Assembly: GCF_026625845.1 (NCBI RefSeq)
Contig: NZ_CP113066.1
Location: 434,001 to 498,000, forward strand
Reading direction: 5' to 3'
Length of the DNA stretch: 64,000 nucleotides
Source: Agrococcus sp. SL85
Lineage (GTDB): Bacteria; Actinomycetota; Actinomycetes; Actinomycetales; Microbacteriaceae
The number at the start of each line of letters is the position of its first letter. Positions within the stretch are counted from its first letter, which is position 1. The notes under the pieces were generated by a model that was not told where the DNA came from, searched no databases, and saw nothing but the letters and a program-made list of their open reading frames with translations. The position numbers and the translations under genes were made by a program. Of the stretch, positions 20,090 to 29,513 are shown piece by piece.

Positions 20090-21133
20090 GTGCGATCCAT
20101 GCACCCCAGCACCGCGCGCAGCACGCGCATCCCGACCATCGTCCGCATCGGCGTCGCGGGGGCGGCGGCCCTCGCGCTCGCCGCCTGCTCGTCCGGCGGC
20201 TCGCAGCCCTCGGGCGGCGACGGCGAGCCGGCCGCCATCACGGCGGTCGACGTCATCGCCCCCGCCGACCCCGGCGGCGGCTGGGACCAGACGGCGCGCG
20301 CCGCGAGCGCCGCGCTCACGGAGGCCGACCTCGTCGGCTCCGCCCCCGTCGAGAACATCGGCGGCGCCGGCGGCACCGTCGGCCTCGCCTCGCTCGCGAC
20401 CGAGACGAACCCCAACACCCTCATGGTCACGGGCTCCGTCATGGTCGGCGCCGTCGAGACGAACGCGTCCGAGACGCGCATCGAGGACATGACGCCCATC
20501 GCGAAGCTGACCGAGGAGCCGCTCGTCGTCGTGGTCCCCGCGAGCTCGGAGTACGAGACGCTGCAGGACCTCATCGACGCGGTCGTCGAGCAGGGCCAGG
20601 CCGTGACGATCACGGGAGGCTCCGCCGGCGGCATCGACCACATCCTCGCGGGCCTGCTGCTCACGAACGCGGGCGTCGACGCGGCCGAGGTGCCCTCCAC
20701 GCTGAACTACGTGCCGAACTCCGGCGGCGGCGAGGCGCTCACGATGCTGCTCGGCGGCACCGTGCAGGCCGGCATCTCGGGCGTCGGCGAGTTCTCGGAG
20801 TCGGTGCTCTCGGGCGACCTCCGGGCCCTCGCGGTCTCGAGCGCCGAGCCCGCGGCCGCGCTGCCCGACGTACCGACGATCCAGGACGAGGGCATCGACG
20901 TCGCCATCACGAACTGGCGCGGCGTCATCGCCCCCGGCGGCATCTCCGACGAGGAGCGCAGCGCGCTCATCGACCTCGTGACGCAGCTGCACGACAGCGA
21001 CGCGTGGGCCGCCCAGGTGGAGGAGAAGGGCTGGACGGACGCGTTCGTCGCCGGCGACGACTTCGACGCCTTCCTCGGCGAGGAGATCACCCGCACGCAG
21101 GAGACCCTGCGCACGATCGGACTGATCGAGTGA
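20090..21133 (+). CDS. tctC: tripartite tricarboxylate transporter substrate-binding lipoprotein
   Basis: A 347-residue Bug/TctC-family binding protein that captures a carboxylate (citrate-like) outside the cell for the TctAB channel. It has a lipoprotein signal peptide with lipobox L-A-A-C at about residues 30-33, then a Ser/Gly spacer. The family's ligand regions are visible as [12 protein letters not shown] and [13 protein letters not shown] 20090 is preceded by GAGGAGGAG; an in-frame ATG at 20099 is the alternative. First gene of tctCBA, its stop overlapping the tctB GTG. Ligand not provable from sequence. Confidence 0.92.
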   Translation: MRSMHPSTARSTRIPTIVRIGVAGAAALALAACSSGGSQPSGGDGEPAAITAVDVIAPADPGGGWDQTARAASAALTEADLVGSAPVENIGGAGGTVGLASLATETNPNTLMVTGSVMVGAVETNASETRIEDMTPIAKLTEEPLVVVVPASSEYETLQDLIDAVVEQGQAVTITGGSAGGIDHILAGLLLTNAGVDAAEVPSTLNYVPNSGGGEALTMLLGGTVQAGISGVGEFSESVLSGDLRALAVSSAEPAAALPDVPTIQDEGIDVAITNWRGVIAPGGISDEERSALIDLVTQLHDSDAWAAQVEEKGWTDAFVAGDDFDAFLGEEITRTQETLRTIGLIE

Positions 21134-21678
21134 CCGCGGCGCCGACCGGCGCACCCGAGCAGGGTGCGCCGGCGGCGTCGTCGCGGTCGTCGCGCATCGA
21201 GGCCATGGCCTTCGTCGGCCTCCTCGTCGTGCTGTCGGTCGCGATGCTCGTCGTCACCACCACCATCCGCGAGCCCGCGGGATCCACGAACGGCCTGGGC
21301 GCGCGCGTCGTGCCCTACGCCATCTGCGGCCTCATGCTCGTCTCGTCGCTCGTCGTGCTCGTGCAGCAGCTGCGCGGCCGCTTCGGCCACGCCGACGAGG
21401 GCGAGGACGTCGACCTCGAGCACGGCACCGCGTGGCTGCCCACGGGCATCGTCGTGCTCGCGTTCCTCTCGCTCATCGTCACCATCCCGATGCTCGGCTG
21501 GCCGCTCGGCGTCACGATCCTCTTCGCGGGCTCGTCGCTCGCGCTCGGCGCGAAGCGCTGGTGGGTCGCGCTGCTCATCGGCCTCGGCCTGGGCGTCGTC
21601 ACCCAGCTCGTCTTCGGCGAGCTCCTGGGGCTCTCGCTGCCGATCACCGGCACCCTCACCTCCTGGATCGGCCTCTGA
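21130..21678 (+). CDS. tctB: tripartite tricarboxylate transporter small membrane subunit
   Basis: A 182-residue protein with four predicted helices (about 25-47, 61-82, 103-125, 128-160), the layout of TctB small subunits. GTG 21130 overlaps the tctC stop (GTGA) and the end overlaps the tctA ATG by one base (TGATG), so translation is coupled through the operon. TctB partners the large TctA subunit in secondary uptake driven by H+ or Na+. Sequence conservation in this subunit is always low, and assignment rests on position, length and topology. Confidence 0.88.
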   Translation: MTAAPTGAPEQGAPAASSRSSRIEAMAFVGLLVVLSVAMLVVTTTIREPAGSTNGLGARVVPYAICGLMLVSSLVVLVQQLRGRFGHADEGEDVDLEHGTAWLPTGIVVLAFLSLIVTIPMLGWPLGVTILFAGSSLALGAKRWWVALLIGLGLGVVTQLVFGELLGLSLPITGTLTSWIGL

Positions 21679-23348
21679 TGGACACGCTCTCCCTGCTGCT
21701 CGACGGCTTCGCCACGGCGCTGCAGCCGATCTACCTGCTCTACGCGCTGCTGGGCGTCATGCTCGGCACCGCCGTGGGCGTGCTGCCGGGCATCGGCCCG
21801 GCGATGACGGTGGCGCTGCTGCTGCCGATCACGTACGCGCTCGAGCCGACGGCGGCGTTCATCGTCTTCGCAGGCATCTACTACGGCGGCATGTACGGCG
21901 GATCGACCACCTCGATCCTGCTGAACACGCCCGGCGAGTCGGCCTCGATCGTCACGGCGCTCGAGGGCAACAAGATGGCCCGCGCGGGCCGCGGCGCCGC
22001 CGCGCTCGCGACCGCCGCGATCGGCTCCTTCGTCGCCGGCACGATCGCGACGGTGCTGCTGACGCTCCTCGCCCCGACCATCGCGCGCCTCGCGGTGGGC
22101 CTCGGACCCGCCGACTACTTCGCGCTCATGGTGATCGCGTTCCTCACGGTCGGCGCGCTGCTGGGCGACAGCCTGTGGCGCGGCATGGTCTCGCTCTCGG
22201 TGGGCCTCTTCATCGGCCTCATCGGCGTCGACACCCTCACGGGCCAGTCGCGCTTCACGTTCGGCGTGCCGCAGCTGGGCGACGGCATCGACGTCGTCAT
22301 CGTGGCGGTCGGCCTCTTCGCCCTCGGTGAGGCGCTCTACGTGGGCTCGCGGCTCCGCAACGGCGAGATCCCGCTCATCCCCATCACGCGCGGCTGGCGC
22401 ACCTGGATGCGCCGCTCCGACTGGGCGCGGTCGTGGCGGCCGTGGCTGCGCGGCACCGCGATCGGCTTCCCGATCGGCACGATCCCCGCGGGCGGCGCCG
22501 ACGTCGCCACCTTCCTCTCCTACGCCTCCGAGCGCAGCCTCGCGAAGCCGGAGTACCGGAAGCAGTTCGGGCGCGGTGCCATCGAGGGCGTCGCGGGACC
22601 GGAGGCCGCCAACAACGCGGCGGCCGCGGGCGTGCTCGTGCCGCTGCTGACGCTCGGCATCCCCACCTCGGCGACGGCGGCGATCATCATCTCCGCCTTC
22701 CAGTCGTACGGGCTGCAGCCCGGGCCGCGCCTGCTCGACTCGCAGCCGGCGCTCGTGTGGGCGCTCATCGCGAGCCTCTACATCGGCAACGTGCTGCTGC
22801 TCGTGCTCAACCTGCCGCTCGTGGGCATGTGGGTGAAGCTGCTGCAGATCCCGCGGCCGTACCTCTACGCCGGCATCCTCGCCTTCGCGGGGCTCGGCGC
22901 CTACGCCGCGAACTTCACGGTGTTCGACATCGGCGTCATCCTCGTGCTGGGCGTGCTCGGCTTCTTCATGCGCCGCCAGGGCTTCCCCATCGCACCGCTC
23001 GTCGTGGGCGCGATCCTCGGCCCGATGGCCGAGGAGCAGCTGCGGAAGGCCATGCAGATCGGCCAGGGCGACCCCGGCTACCTGGTGCACTCGCCGTTCG
23101 CGATCGTCGCCTACGGGCTCATGATCGTGATCGTGGTGCTCGCGCTGTGGCTGAAGCGGCGCCGCGCGCGCTACGAGGCGCAGCTGCCGCCCGTCGACAC
23201 GATCGCGATCGCCGCGCTCGACGAGGAGATCGAGTCGCACGAGCCGCACCCCGAGCCCGACCGCGGGCGCCTCTCCACGGAGGCCATGCCGAGGGTGCGA
23301 CGCGACGGTTCGAACCCGCCCGGGGGGCCGGGAGCCGGGAGCGAGTGA
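21678..23348 (+). CDS. tctA: tripartite tricarboxylate transporter large permease subunit
   Basis: A 556-residue integral membrane protein with about twelve helices. The TctA family motif [11 protein letters not shown] near the N-terminus is repeated in altered form as [13 protein letters not shown] later. [19 protein letters not shown] is diagnostic. The cytoplasmic C-terminus is charged and about 60 residues longer than the membrane part requires. It forms the translocation path with TctB for the ligand delivered by TctC. Last gene of the operon, followed by a 15-16 bp hairpin. Confidence 0.95.
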   Translation: MDTLSLLLDGFATALQPIYLLYALLGVMLGTAVGVLPGIGPAMTVALLLPITYALEPTAAFIVFAGIYYGGMYGGSTTSILLNTPGESASIVTALEGNKMARAGRGAAALATAAIGSFVAGTIATVLLTLLAPTIARLAVGLGPADYFALMVIAFLTVGALLGDSLWRGMVSLSVGLFIGLIGVDTLTGQSRFTFGVPQLGDGIDVVIVAVGLFALGEALYVGSRLRNGEIPLIPITRGWRTWMRRSDWARSWRPWLRGTAIGFPIGTIPAGGADVATFLSYASERSLAKPEYRKQFGRGAIEGVAGPEAANNAAAAGVLVPLLTLGIPTSATAAIIISAFQSYGLQPGPRLLDSQPALVWALIASLYIGNVLLLVLNLPLVGMWVKLLQIPRPYLYAGILAFAGLGAYAANFTVFDIGVILVLGVLGFFMRRQGFPIAPLVVGAILGPMAEEQLRKAMQIGQGDPGYLVHSPFAIVAYGLMIVIVVLALWLKRRRARYEAQLPPVDTIAIAALDEEIESHEPHPEPDRGRLSTEAMPRVRRDGSNPPGGPGAGSE

Positions 23349-23352
23349 CCGT

Positions 23353-23386
23353 GCGGGCGGGGGAGGCGAGCGCCTCCCCCGCCCGC
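23353..23386 (+). terminator. tctCBA terminator
   Basis: GCGGGCGGGGGAGGC and its exact complement form a 15-bp stem with a GAGC loop, starting 5 nt after the tctA stop. Confidence 0.8.
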
Positions 23387-23452
23387 ATGTCGGCGACCCG
23401 GCGTAGCGTCGGGCGCGGCGGTCGACGGCGACCGCCGGATCGGGAGGGAACC

Positions 23453-23830
23453 GTGGACCAGCGGATCGAGCTCATCTTCGTGCCCGTGGCCGACGCCGAT
23501 CGGGCGAAGGCCTTCTTCGTCGACCGGCTGGGCTGGCACGCCGACCACGACCAGCGCGTGAGCGACGAGCTGCGCTTCGTGCAGGTGACGCCGCCCGGCT
23601 CCGCCTGCTCGATCGCGTTCGGCGAGGGCATCTCCGACGACGAGCCGGGGACGCTCCGCAGCGTCCAGCTCGTCGTCGACGACGCGGATGCGCTCCACGC
23701 GGCCCTCACCGCCGCGGGCGTCGACGCGGGCGAGGTCGAGGAGCTGGCCTGGGGCCGGTTCGTGACGATCGCCGATCCCGACGGCAACCGCTGGACCTTC
23801 CAGCAGCTGCCCGACTTCGGCGTGGCCTGA
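23453..23830 (+). CDS. VOC (glyoxalase/dioxygenase superfamily) protein
   Basis: A 125-residue single VOC module: I-F-V-P-V-A-D-A-D-R-A-K-A-F-F-V-D-R-L-G-W at the start and I-A-D-P-D-G-N-R-W-T-F-Q-Q at the end, the standard beta-alpha-beta pattern. GTG 23453 follows GGGAGGGAACC; a TAGCGT box at 23404-23409 is a likely -10. VOC proteins bind metal and act on vicinal oxygen substrates, or bind antibiotics such as bleomycin. Nothing here fixes the substrate. Single-gene unit between the tct terminator and a small membrane protein gene. Confidence 0.82.
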   Translation: MDQRIELIFVPVADADRAKAFFVDRLGWHADHDQRVSDELRFVQVTPPGSACSIAFGEGISDDEPGTLRSVQLVVDDADALHAALTAAGVDAGEVEELAWGRFVTIADPDGNRWTFQQLPDFGVA

Positions 23831-23894
23831 CCGGTCGCCCGCCGCGACGCCGCGGCGCTTCCCGTCGGCGGCACCGGGATGGGAGGGTGGAGGC

Positions 23895-24065
23895 ATGCAG
23901 CAGGGCATGCACGACCGAGAGCGGATCCCGCCGGAGCTCGACCCCGAGCTCGAGCGCTTCGACGACGGCCGACCGCCGCGCACGATGGCGCGCCGCTTCC
24001 GGCCGCTCATCATCGTGGTCGCGCTCGTGACGCTCGCGGCGTTCGCGCTCCTCCCGACCTTCTGA
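23895..24065 (+). CDS. small membrane protein, 56 aa
   Basis: A 57-codon frame starting at ATG 23895 directly after GGGAGGGTGGAGGC. The first ~30 residues are acidic and Pro-rich (P-P-E-L-D-P-E-L-E-R-F). After M-A-R-R-F-R comes one hydrophobic helix of about 18 residues ending L-L-P-T-F. Codon bias matches real genes here. The topology is N-in, single-pass. No family recognised; an ATG at 23907 is an alternative start. Confidence 0.55.
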   Translation: MQQGMHDRERIPPELDPELERFDDGRPPRTMARRFRPLIIVVALVTLAAFALLPTF

Positions 24066-24114
24066 CCGAGGCGAGCTCCCGCCCGCGCCCTGCCTCGCGC
24101 ACAGGTCGCGGGCG

Positions 24115-24120
24115 TAGCGT
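24115..24120 (+). promoter_or_regulatory. -10 box TAGCGT, leaderless start
   Basis: TAGCGT is followed after 6 nt (GCCGCC) by the ATG of the DUF427 gene, with no ribosome binding site. Confidence 0.5.
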
Positions 24121-24126
24121 GCCGCC

Positions 24127-24408
24127 ATGGCACAGGCGACCTGGCACGACCGAACGATCGCATCCTCCGACGACACCGTCGTCGTGGAGCGCAACCACTA
24201 CTTCCCCCGCGACGCGGTGACGGCCGAGCTCGAGCCGAGCCCGACCGAGTACACCTGCCCCTGGAAGGGCGATGCCGTCTACTTCCACGTCGTGGTCGAC
24301 GGCGAGCGGCTCGAGGACGGCGCCTGGTCGTACCCGGAGCCGAAGGACGCCGCGAAGGAGATCGCGGGCCGCATCGCCTTCGACCCCCGGATCTCGGTCA
24401 GCGCCTGA
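24127..24408 (+). CDS. DUF427 domain protein
   Basis: A 93-residue protein almost wholly made of the DUF427 domain. Seen are T-V-V-V-E-R-N-H-Y-F-P, the conserved T-Y-C-P-W-K-G-like segment here reading T-C-P-W-K-G-D-A-V-Y-F, and a closing A-W-S-Y-P-E-P-K. The fold is a compact beta barrel found in bacteria and fungi with no settled biochemical role. Leaderless start at 24127. Convergent with pcrA/uvrD across a shared hairpin. Confidence 0.88.
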   Translation: MAQATWHDRTIASSDDTVVVERNHYFPRDAVTAELEPSPTEYTCPWKGDAVYFHVVVDGERLEDGAWSYPEPKDAAKEIAGRIAFDPRISVSA

Positions 24409-24418
24409 GCGGACGCGA

Positions 24419-24444
24419 CCGCCGGGCGCCGGTGCGCCCGGCGG
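24419..24444. terminator. bidirectional terminator
   Basis: CCGCCGGGCGC / GCGCCCGGCGG, 11-bp perfect stem with CGGT loop, abuts the uvrD/pcrA stop codon. Confidence 0.7.
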
Positions 24445-26823
24445 CTACAGCTTCTCGATCGGCGCGATCTTGATGAGCAGGCGCTTGCGGCCTGCCCCTT
24501 CGAAGCGCACCTCGGCGATGCGCTTCGCGCCGGCGCCCGTCACCGTCTCGACCCGGCCCTCGCCGAAGTCCTTGTGGCGGATGCGGTCGCCGGGCGCGAG
24601 CTCCATCGCGGAGTTGTCGCGCACCTCGGTGATCGTGTTCGCGAAGGCGCCCTTCGGCCGCCCCGCCGGCAGCGGCTTCGGGTCGCGGTAGCCCGTGACG
24701 AACTGCTCGCGCGGCGCATCCGACCAGCGGCTGCCGAGCGCGCGCTGCGGGCTCTGCCGCACGGCCGTGGGCGGGGTGCGCCAGTCGATGAGCTCGGCCG
24801 GGATCTCCTCGAGGAAGCGGCTGGGCGCGGCGGGGTTGACCTCGCCGAACTGCGCGCGGGTCATGGCGAGCGAGAGGTGCAGGCGCTTGCGGGCGCGCGT
24901 GATGCCCACGTAGAAGAGCCGGCGCTCCTCGGCGGGGCCGCCGGGCTCCATGGCCGCGATGCGATGCGGCAGCAGCTCCTCCTCGATGCCCGTGATGAAC
25001 ACGGCGTCGAACTCGAGGCCCTTCGCGGTGTGGAGGGTCATGAGCGAGACCTGCCCGCCGGAGTCGTCGAGCTCGTCCGCCGCCGCGACGAGCGCGGTCT
25101 CGGTGAGGAAGTCGAGGAGCGTGCCCGCGGGGTTCTGGCGGCGGAACTCGCGCGCCACGGCCACGAGCTCCTCCACGTTCTCCAGCCGCGCGGCGTCCTG
25201 CGGGTCGGGCGAGCGGCGCAGCTGGTCGGTGTAGCCGGAGCGGCTCATGAGGTCGCGGAGCACCTCGCCCGGATCGGCCTCGGGCTGGGCGGTCCAGCCG
25301 TCGAGCAGCGCGGCGAGGTCGGTGATCGCCGCGGCGACCTTGGGGCCGAGCGCGATCTCGCCCACCCGGCGCATCGCCTCGCGCAGGCTCACGCCCTGCT
25401 CGTCGGCGAAGGCCTGCAGGGCGGCCTCCGTCGCCGGGCCGATGCCGCGCCGCGGCACGTTCATGATGCGGCGGAGGCTCAGGCCGTCGTCGGGGTTCGC
25501 GACCGTGATGAGGTACGCCATCGCGTCCTTGATCTCGGCCCGCTCGTAGAACTTCGTGCCGCCGATCACCTTGTAGGGGATCGCCGAGCGGATGAGCACC
25601 TCCTCGAGCGCGCGCGTCTGCGCGTTCGTGCGGTAGAACACGGCGACGTCGCTGTAGGCCATGCCGCCGGAGGTGAGCTCGACGATCTCGTCGGCGACGA
25701 ACTGCGCCTCGTCGTGGCCGGAGTAGCCGGTGAAGCCGATGATGCGCTCGCCGTCGCCCTGATCGGTCCAGAGCCGCTTCTCGCGCCGGTCGAAGTTGTT
25801 GCCGATCACGGCGTTCGCGGCCGAGAGGATCGTCTGCGTCGAGCGGTAGTTCTGCTCGAGCAGGATCACGCGCGCGCCCGGGAAGTCGCGCTCGAACTCG
25901 GTGATGTTGCGGATGTCGGCGCCGCGGAAGGCGTAGATCGACTGGTCGGAGTCGCCGACGACGGTGAGCGACGCGCCCTCGAGGTCGCCGCGGAGGTCGG
26001 GCAGCTCGTGGCGCGCCACGGGCCGCGTGAGCTCGCGGATGAGCGCGTACTGGGCGGCGTTCGTGTCCTGGTACTCGTCGACGAGGATGTGCCGGAAGCG
26101 CTTGCGGTACTGGGCGGCGACCTGCGGGAACGCGCGCAGCAGGAACACCGTCTGGCCGATGAGGTCGTCGAAGTCGAAGGCGTTCGCGCGGCGCAGCTCG
26201 GCGTCGTAGTCGCGCCAGAGCTCGAGGAACGCCGCGTCGAGCGGGTTCTCGAGGTTGGCGGTGCGCGCCCACGAGTCGGCGTCGTGCAGCTCGTTCTTGG
26301 CCTTCGAGATGCGCGCCGCGACGCCGCCGGGCGTGAGGCCCTGGATGTCGGCGCCGCGCTCCTTGATGAGGCGCTTCACGAGCGCGCGCACGTCGCCCGA
26401 GTCGTAGATGGTGAACGACTGCTTGAAGCCGAACTGCTCGGCCTCGCGGCGCAGGATGCGCACGCACGCGGAGTGGAACGTCGAGATCCACATGCCCCGC
26501 GACTCCTCCCCCACGAGGTGCTCGACGCGCTCGCGCATCTCGCCGGCCGCCTTGTTCGTGAAGGTGATCGCGAGGATCTGGCTCGGCCACGCCTCGCGGG
26601 TGGCGAGGAGGCCGGCGATGCGGTGCGTCAGCACCCGGGTCTTGCCCGAGCCGGCGCCCGCGACGATGAGGAGGGCGGGGCCGCGGTGCTCGACCGCCTC
26701 GCGCTGCGGCGGGTTCATGCCTGCGAGCAGGTGTTCGGGGATCGTGTCGCCGCGCGGCCCGATGGGCGTCGGCCGCTGCACGTCTTGGAAGCCTTCGTCG
26801 CCCAGTCCCCACAGATCGCTCAC
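24445..26823 (-). CDS. pcrA: ATP-dependent 3'-5' DNA helicase PcrA/UvrD
   Basis: A 792-residue superfamily 1A helicase for nucleotide-excision repair and replication-fork maintenance. Motif I is V-A-G-A-G-S-G-K-T, motif II V-D-E-Y-Q-D, motif III V-G-D-S-D-Q-S-I-Y-A-F-R-G, motif IV L-E-Q-N-Y-R-S-T, motif V T-L-H-T-A-K-G-L-E-F and motif VI Y-V-G-I-T-R-A-R-K. The C-terminal ~50 residues (D-R-I-R-H-K-D-F-G-E-G) form the Tudor-like domain that contacts RNA polymerase in PcrA/UvrD. GTG 26823 follows TAGGAT by 7 nt, a leaderless start. Confidence 0.95.
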   Translation of the reverse strand: MSDLWGLGDEGFQDVQRPTPIGPRGDTIPEHLLAGMNPPQREAVEHRGPALLIVAGAGSGKTRVLTHRIAGLLATREAWPSQILAITFTNKAAGEMRERVEHLVGEESRGMWISTFHSACVRILRREAEQFGFKQSFTIYDSGDVRALVKRLIKERGADIQGLTPGGVAARISKAKNELHDADSWARTANLENPLDAAFLELWRDYDAELRRANAFDFDDLIGQTVFLLRAFPQVAAQYRKRFRHILVDEYQDTNAAQYALIRELTRPVARHELPDLRGDLEGASLTVVGDSDQSIYAFRGADIRNITEFERDFPGARVILLEQNYRSTQTILSAANAVIGNNFDRREKRLWTDQGDGERIIGFTGYSGHDEAQFVADEIVELTSGGMAYSDVAVFYRTNAQTRALEEVLIRSAIPYKVIGGTKFYERAEIKDAMAYLITVANPDDGLSLRRIMNVPRRGIGPATEAALQAFADEQGVSLREAMRRVGEIALGPKVAAAITDLAALLDGWTAQPEADPGEVLRDLMSRSGYTDQLRRSPDPQDAARLENVEELVAVAREFRRQNPAGTLLDFLTETALVAAADELDDSGGQVSLMTLHTAKGLEFDAVFITGIEEELLPHRIAAMEPGGPAEERRLFYVGITRARKRLHLSLAMTRAQFGEVNPAAPSRFLEEIPAELIDWRTPPTAVRQSPQRALGSRWSDAPREQFVTGYRDPKPLPAGRPKGAFANTITEVRDNSAMELAPGDRIRHKDFGEGRVETVTGAGAKRIAEVRFEGAGRKRLLIKIAPIEKL

Positions 26824-26830
26824 TGCACCG

Positions 26831-26836
26831 ATCCTA
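26831..26836 (-). promoter_or_regulatory. -10 box TAGGAT for pcrA, leaderless
   Basis: TAGGAT on the minus strand ends 7 nt before GTG 26823, the same box and spacing as purN. Confidence 0.5.
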
Positions 26837-26883
26837 GGCGCGGCCGCCCACGCGCCGTGCCGCGGCGGCGCGGGCCTCGGCGA

Positions 26884-27859
26884 TCAGGCGATGCGGCGCC
26901 AGAGGTCCGGGTGGTCGCAGAAGACGGCCTCGAGGCCGAGGCCCGCGAGCATGCGCCACTCCGTCGTCCAGTCGCCCCACGCCGCCGGGTGCTCGCCGAG
27001 CCGCAGCTCGGACTCGAGGAAGGCGTTCTCGGGCCGCAGGGTCCAGGCGATCGTTCCCAGGCCCGCAGCTGAGGCGCGCTCGACGAGGTCGGCGGTGACG
27101 AGGCTGCCCTCGACGCGGTCGAAGAGCGCCGTCTTGTCGACCGAGATCGCGTCGACGCGGCCGGCGAGCGCCGCGAGCGCCGCATCCGCGCGCTGCTCGG
27201 CGTAGGCTCGGGCCCCCCGCCGGCAGGTCGGCGGCGGCGCCCTCGCGCCCCATGAGGTAGACGAGGCGCGCGTCGATGCCGCGCTCGCGGCACCGGTGCA
27301 GGGCCGACTCCTCGAAGCTCTCGAGCACGAGCCGGCCGCTGCCCGACCACGCGGTCCCAGCCCTCGCAGCGCCGGCGAGCGCCTCCGCGAGCAGCGCGTC
27401 GAGCGGCAGCCCGATGGCCTCGTGGTGCGCGGCGTGCTTGAGCTCGGCGACGACGTCGAGGCCCTCCTCGTCGGCGATGCGCAGCAGGTCCTCCAGCCGC
27501 AGCACGGGATCGCGGCCGTCGCGCGTCGCGCTCAGCGGCCGCAGCAGCGGCAGCCGCTCGCGCGCGCGGAGCGTCGCGATCTCCGCCCAGTCGAGGTCCT
27601 GGGCGAACCAGCCGGTGACCTCGTGGCCGTCGACCGCGCGGGTGGTGCGGCGATCGGCGAGCTCGGGCCGATCGGCGATGTCGGTGGTCTCGCCGAGCTC
27701 GACGTCGTGGCGCACGACGAGCACGCCGTCGCGGCTCGCGACGAGATCGGGCTCCACCGCGTCGGCCCCGAGCCGCGCGGCGAGGCGGATGGCGGTCTCG
27801 GTGTGCTCGGGCGCCCAGCCGGAGGCGCCGCGGTGGGCGATGAGTCGCGTGTCGGTCAC
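26884..27859 (-). pseudogene. glpQ: glycerophosphodiester phosphodiesterase, one frame break
   Basis: A GDPD-family enzyme that releases glycerol-3-phosphate from deacylated phospholipids. The N-terminus L-I-A-H-R-G-A-S-G-W-A-P-E-H-T-E-T-A holds the catalytic His and Arg, followed by V-E-P-D-L metal ligands and the second catalytic His in V-V-R-H-D. The frame breaks at 27204-27208: the minus strand reads AGCCTACG where AGCTACG gives G-P-S-Y-A-E-Q-R-A-D-A-A-L. The frame then continues to a normal C-terminus (C-D-H-P-D-L-W-R-R-I-A, stop 26884). Total length is 325 codons plus one base, consistent with a single insertion. No signal peptide, so cytoplasmic. GTG 27859 is leaderless. Confidence 0.82.
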
Positions 27860-27865
27860 GAGGGC

Positions 27866-27871
27866 AGGCTA
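27866..27871 (-). promoter_or_regulatory. -10 box TAGCCT, leaderless glpQ start
   Basis: TAGCCT on the minus strand ends 6 nt before GTG 27859; no ribosome site is present. Confidence 0.45.
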
Positions 27872-27986
27872 GGGGGCGCAGGTGGCCGCGAGGTGACGGC
27901 CGGGCGGCCATCCGGACGCCGCAGAGGCGGCGTGCGCCGCAGGCGAACGGGCCCGCGATCACAGGGGAATCAAGGGGTCCTGCCGC

Positions 27987-27992
27987 TATCCT
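27987..27992 (+). promoter_or_regulatory. -10 box TATCCT for the Bax-inhibitor-1 gene
   Basis: TATCCT lies 55 nt before the TTG start. A perfect 12-bp palindrome CCGCCATGGCGG (28005-28016) falls just after the expected transcription start and could bind a repressor. Confidence 0.4.
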
Positions 27993-28047
27993 GGCCTGGC
28001 ACCGCCGCCATGGCGGGGCACCCATCACTTCCTGAGGAGCGATCCCC

Positions 28048-28992
28048 TTGGCAAACCCGGCGTTCAGCAACTCGCCCGCGTTCACGTCGAACCCGCGGCG
28101 AGCCGCTCAGGCCGCGCCCCCGGCCCCGCAGTTCGGCCAGCAGCAGGCCTACGGCCAGCAGCCCTACGGCCAGGCCCCGCAGGCCCCCCAGTTCGGCCAG
28201 CAGCAGGCCTACGGCCAGGCCCCCTACGGCCAGCAGCCGCAGCAGTTCGGCCAGCAGCAGGGCTACGGCCAGCAGACCCCGCTCGAGACCGAGCGCCTCA
28301 CCTACGACGGCGTGATCATGAAGACCGTCGGCACGCTCGGCGTGACCGCGATCGGCTTCGTCATCACGCTCGGCATGCTGCTCTTCACGGGCACCTCGGC
28401 GGCCTTCTACCTGCTCACCTACGGCGGCGCGCTCGTGGGCTTCGTGCTCGCGCTCGTCAACATCTTCAAGAAGGAGCCGGTGCCGGCGCTCGTGCTGGCC
28501 TACGGCCTCGCGCAGGGCTTCTTCCTCGGCGGGTTCTCGGGCCTCATGGAGTTCGGGGCAGGGTTCTCGGGCATCATCTTCCAGGCCCTGCTGGCCACCG
28601 CGTGCGTCTTCGGCGTGACGCTCGCAGGCTACGCCTTCCGGATCTTCCGCACGTCGCCCCGGGCGAACAAGATCTTCTTCATCCTGATCATCGGCTACAC
28701 GCTGTTCTCGCTCGTGAACTTCGTGCTCATGCTGACGGGCGTGAACCAGGACCCCTGGGGCCTGCGCTCGCAGGAGATCTTCGGCATCCCGCTGGGCCTC
28801 ATCCTCGGCGTCCTCGCCGTGGTGCTCGGCGCCTACTCGCTCGTCATGGACTTCGAGGGCGTCGAGAACGGCGTGAAGCGCGGCGTCGACAAGAAGTACG
28901 GCTGGTCGGCCGCCTTCGGCATCACGATGACGATCATCTGGCTCTACGTCGAGATCCTGCGCATCATCGCGATCTTCCGCAGCAACAACTAG
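28048..28992 (+). CDS. Bax-inhibitor-1/YccA family membrane protein with Q/G/Y-rich N-terminus
   Basis: A 314-residue protein. Residues 1-85 are disordered and contain repeats of Q-F-G-Q-Q-Q-A-Y-G-Q. Residues about 90-314 form seven transmembrane helices of the Bax inhibitor-1 family (bacterial YccA/YetJ type, a pH-sensitive Ca2+ leak channel in YetJ). The start is TTG 28048, because GAGGAGCGATCCCC precedes it and A-N-P-A-F-S-N-S-P-A-F is the usual N-terminus of this actinobacterial group. Monocistronic, ending in a very strong terminator. The role of the repeat tail is unknown. Confidence 0.88.
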   Translation: MANPAFSNSPAFTSNPRRAAQAAPPAPQFGQQQAYGQQPYGQAPQAPQFGQQQAYGQAPYGQQPQQFGQQQGYGQQTPLETERLTYDGVIMKTVGTLGVTAIGFVITLGMLLFTGTSAAFYLLTYGGALVGFVLALVNIFKKEPVPALVLAYGLAQGFFLGGFSGLMEFGAGFSGIIFQALLATACVFGVTLAGYAFRIFRTSPRANKIFFILIIGYTLFSLVNFVLMLTGVNQDPWGLRSQEIFGIPLGLILGVLAVVLGAYSLVMDFEGVENGVKRGVDKKYGWSAAFGITMTIIWLYVEILRIIAIFRSNN

Positions 28993-28997
28993 CCGCC

Positions 28998-29037
28998 ACG
29001 ACGAAGGCCCCCGGCTGCTGCCGGGGGCCTTCGTCGT
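28998..29037. terminator. bidirectional terminator, 18-bp stem
   Basis: ACGACGAAGGCCCCCGGC with its exact complement around a TGCT loop lies between the convergent Bax-inhibitor-1 gene and a VOC gene. Confidence 0.85.
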
Positions 29038-29041
29038 GCGA

Positions 29042-29440
29042 TCACCGCTCGCGGCTCGAGAGCACGCAGAACTCGTTGCCGTCGATGTCGGCGAGCACCG
29101 TCCAGGACACGTCGGGGCCCTGGCCGACGTCGATGCGGGTGGCCCCGAGCGCCTCGAGCCGGGCGATCTCGGCCTCGCGGTCGTCGCCCGTGTGGGGCGC
29201 GAGATCCATGTGGAGGCGGTTCTTCGTGCGCTTCTCGTGGTCGACCCGCACGAAGACGAGGCCCGGAGGCACCTGCTCGAACGAGAGCTTCGGCAGCAGC
29301 TCCTCGGCCCACCGCGGGATCACCACGACCTCGTCCCGGGTGTCGTGGACGATCTGCCAGTCGAGGGCGTCGCGCCAGAAGGCAGCGAGCCTCGCGGTGT
29401 CGGTCGTCTCGATCACGTTCGTGTACCAGCGCAGCGGCAT
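29042..29440 (-). CDS. VOC family (glyoxalase-like) protein
   Basis: A 132-residue single VOC module of the glyoxalase-like type. The opening L-R-W-Y-T-N-V-I-E-T-T-D-T-A-R-L-A-A-F-W gives the first strand-helix. N-R-L-H-M-D-L-A carries the usual His before the second half, and D-I-D-G-N-E-F-C-V-L closes the fold. ATG 29440 follows GAGGAGGCACCG. Related proteins are annotated as glyoxalases or ring-cleavage enzymes without proof. Single gene facing the Bax-inhibitor-1 gene. Confidence 0.82.
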   Translation of the reverse strand: MPLRWYTNVIETTDTARLAAFWRDALDWQIVHDTRDEVVVIPRWAEELLPKLSFEQVPPGLVFVRVDHEKRTKNRLHMDLAPHTGDDREAEIARLEALGATRIDVGQGPDVSWTVLADIDGNEFCVLSSRER

Positions 29441-29513
29441 CGGTGCCTCCTCGGTCGGATGCCGACACCGTACGCTCCCCCGCCCACGCCCCGCCGAGCG
29501 GAGGTGCGCGGGG

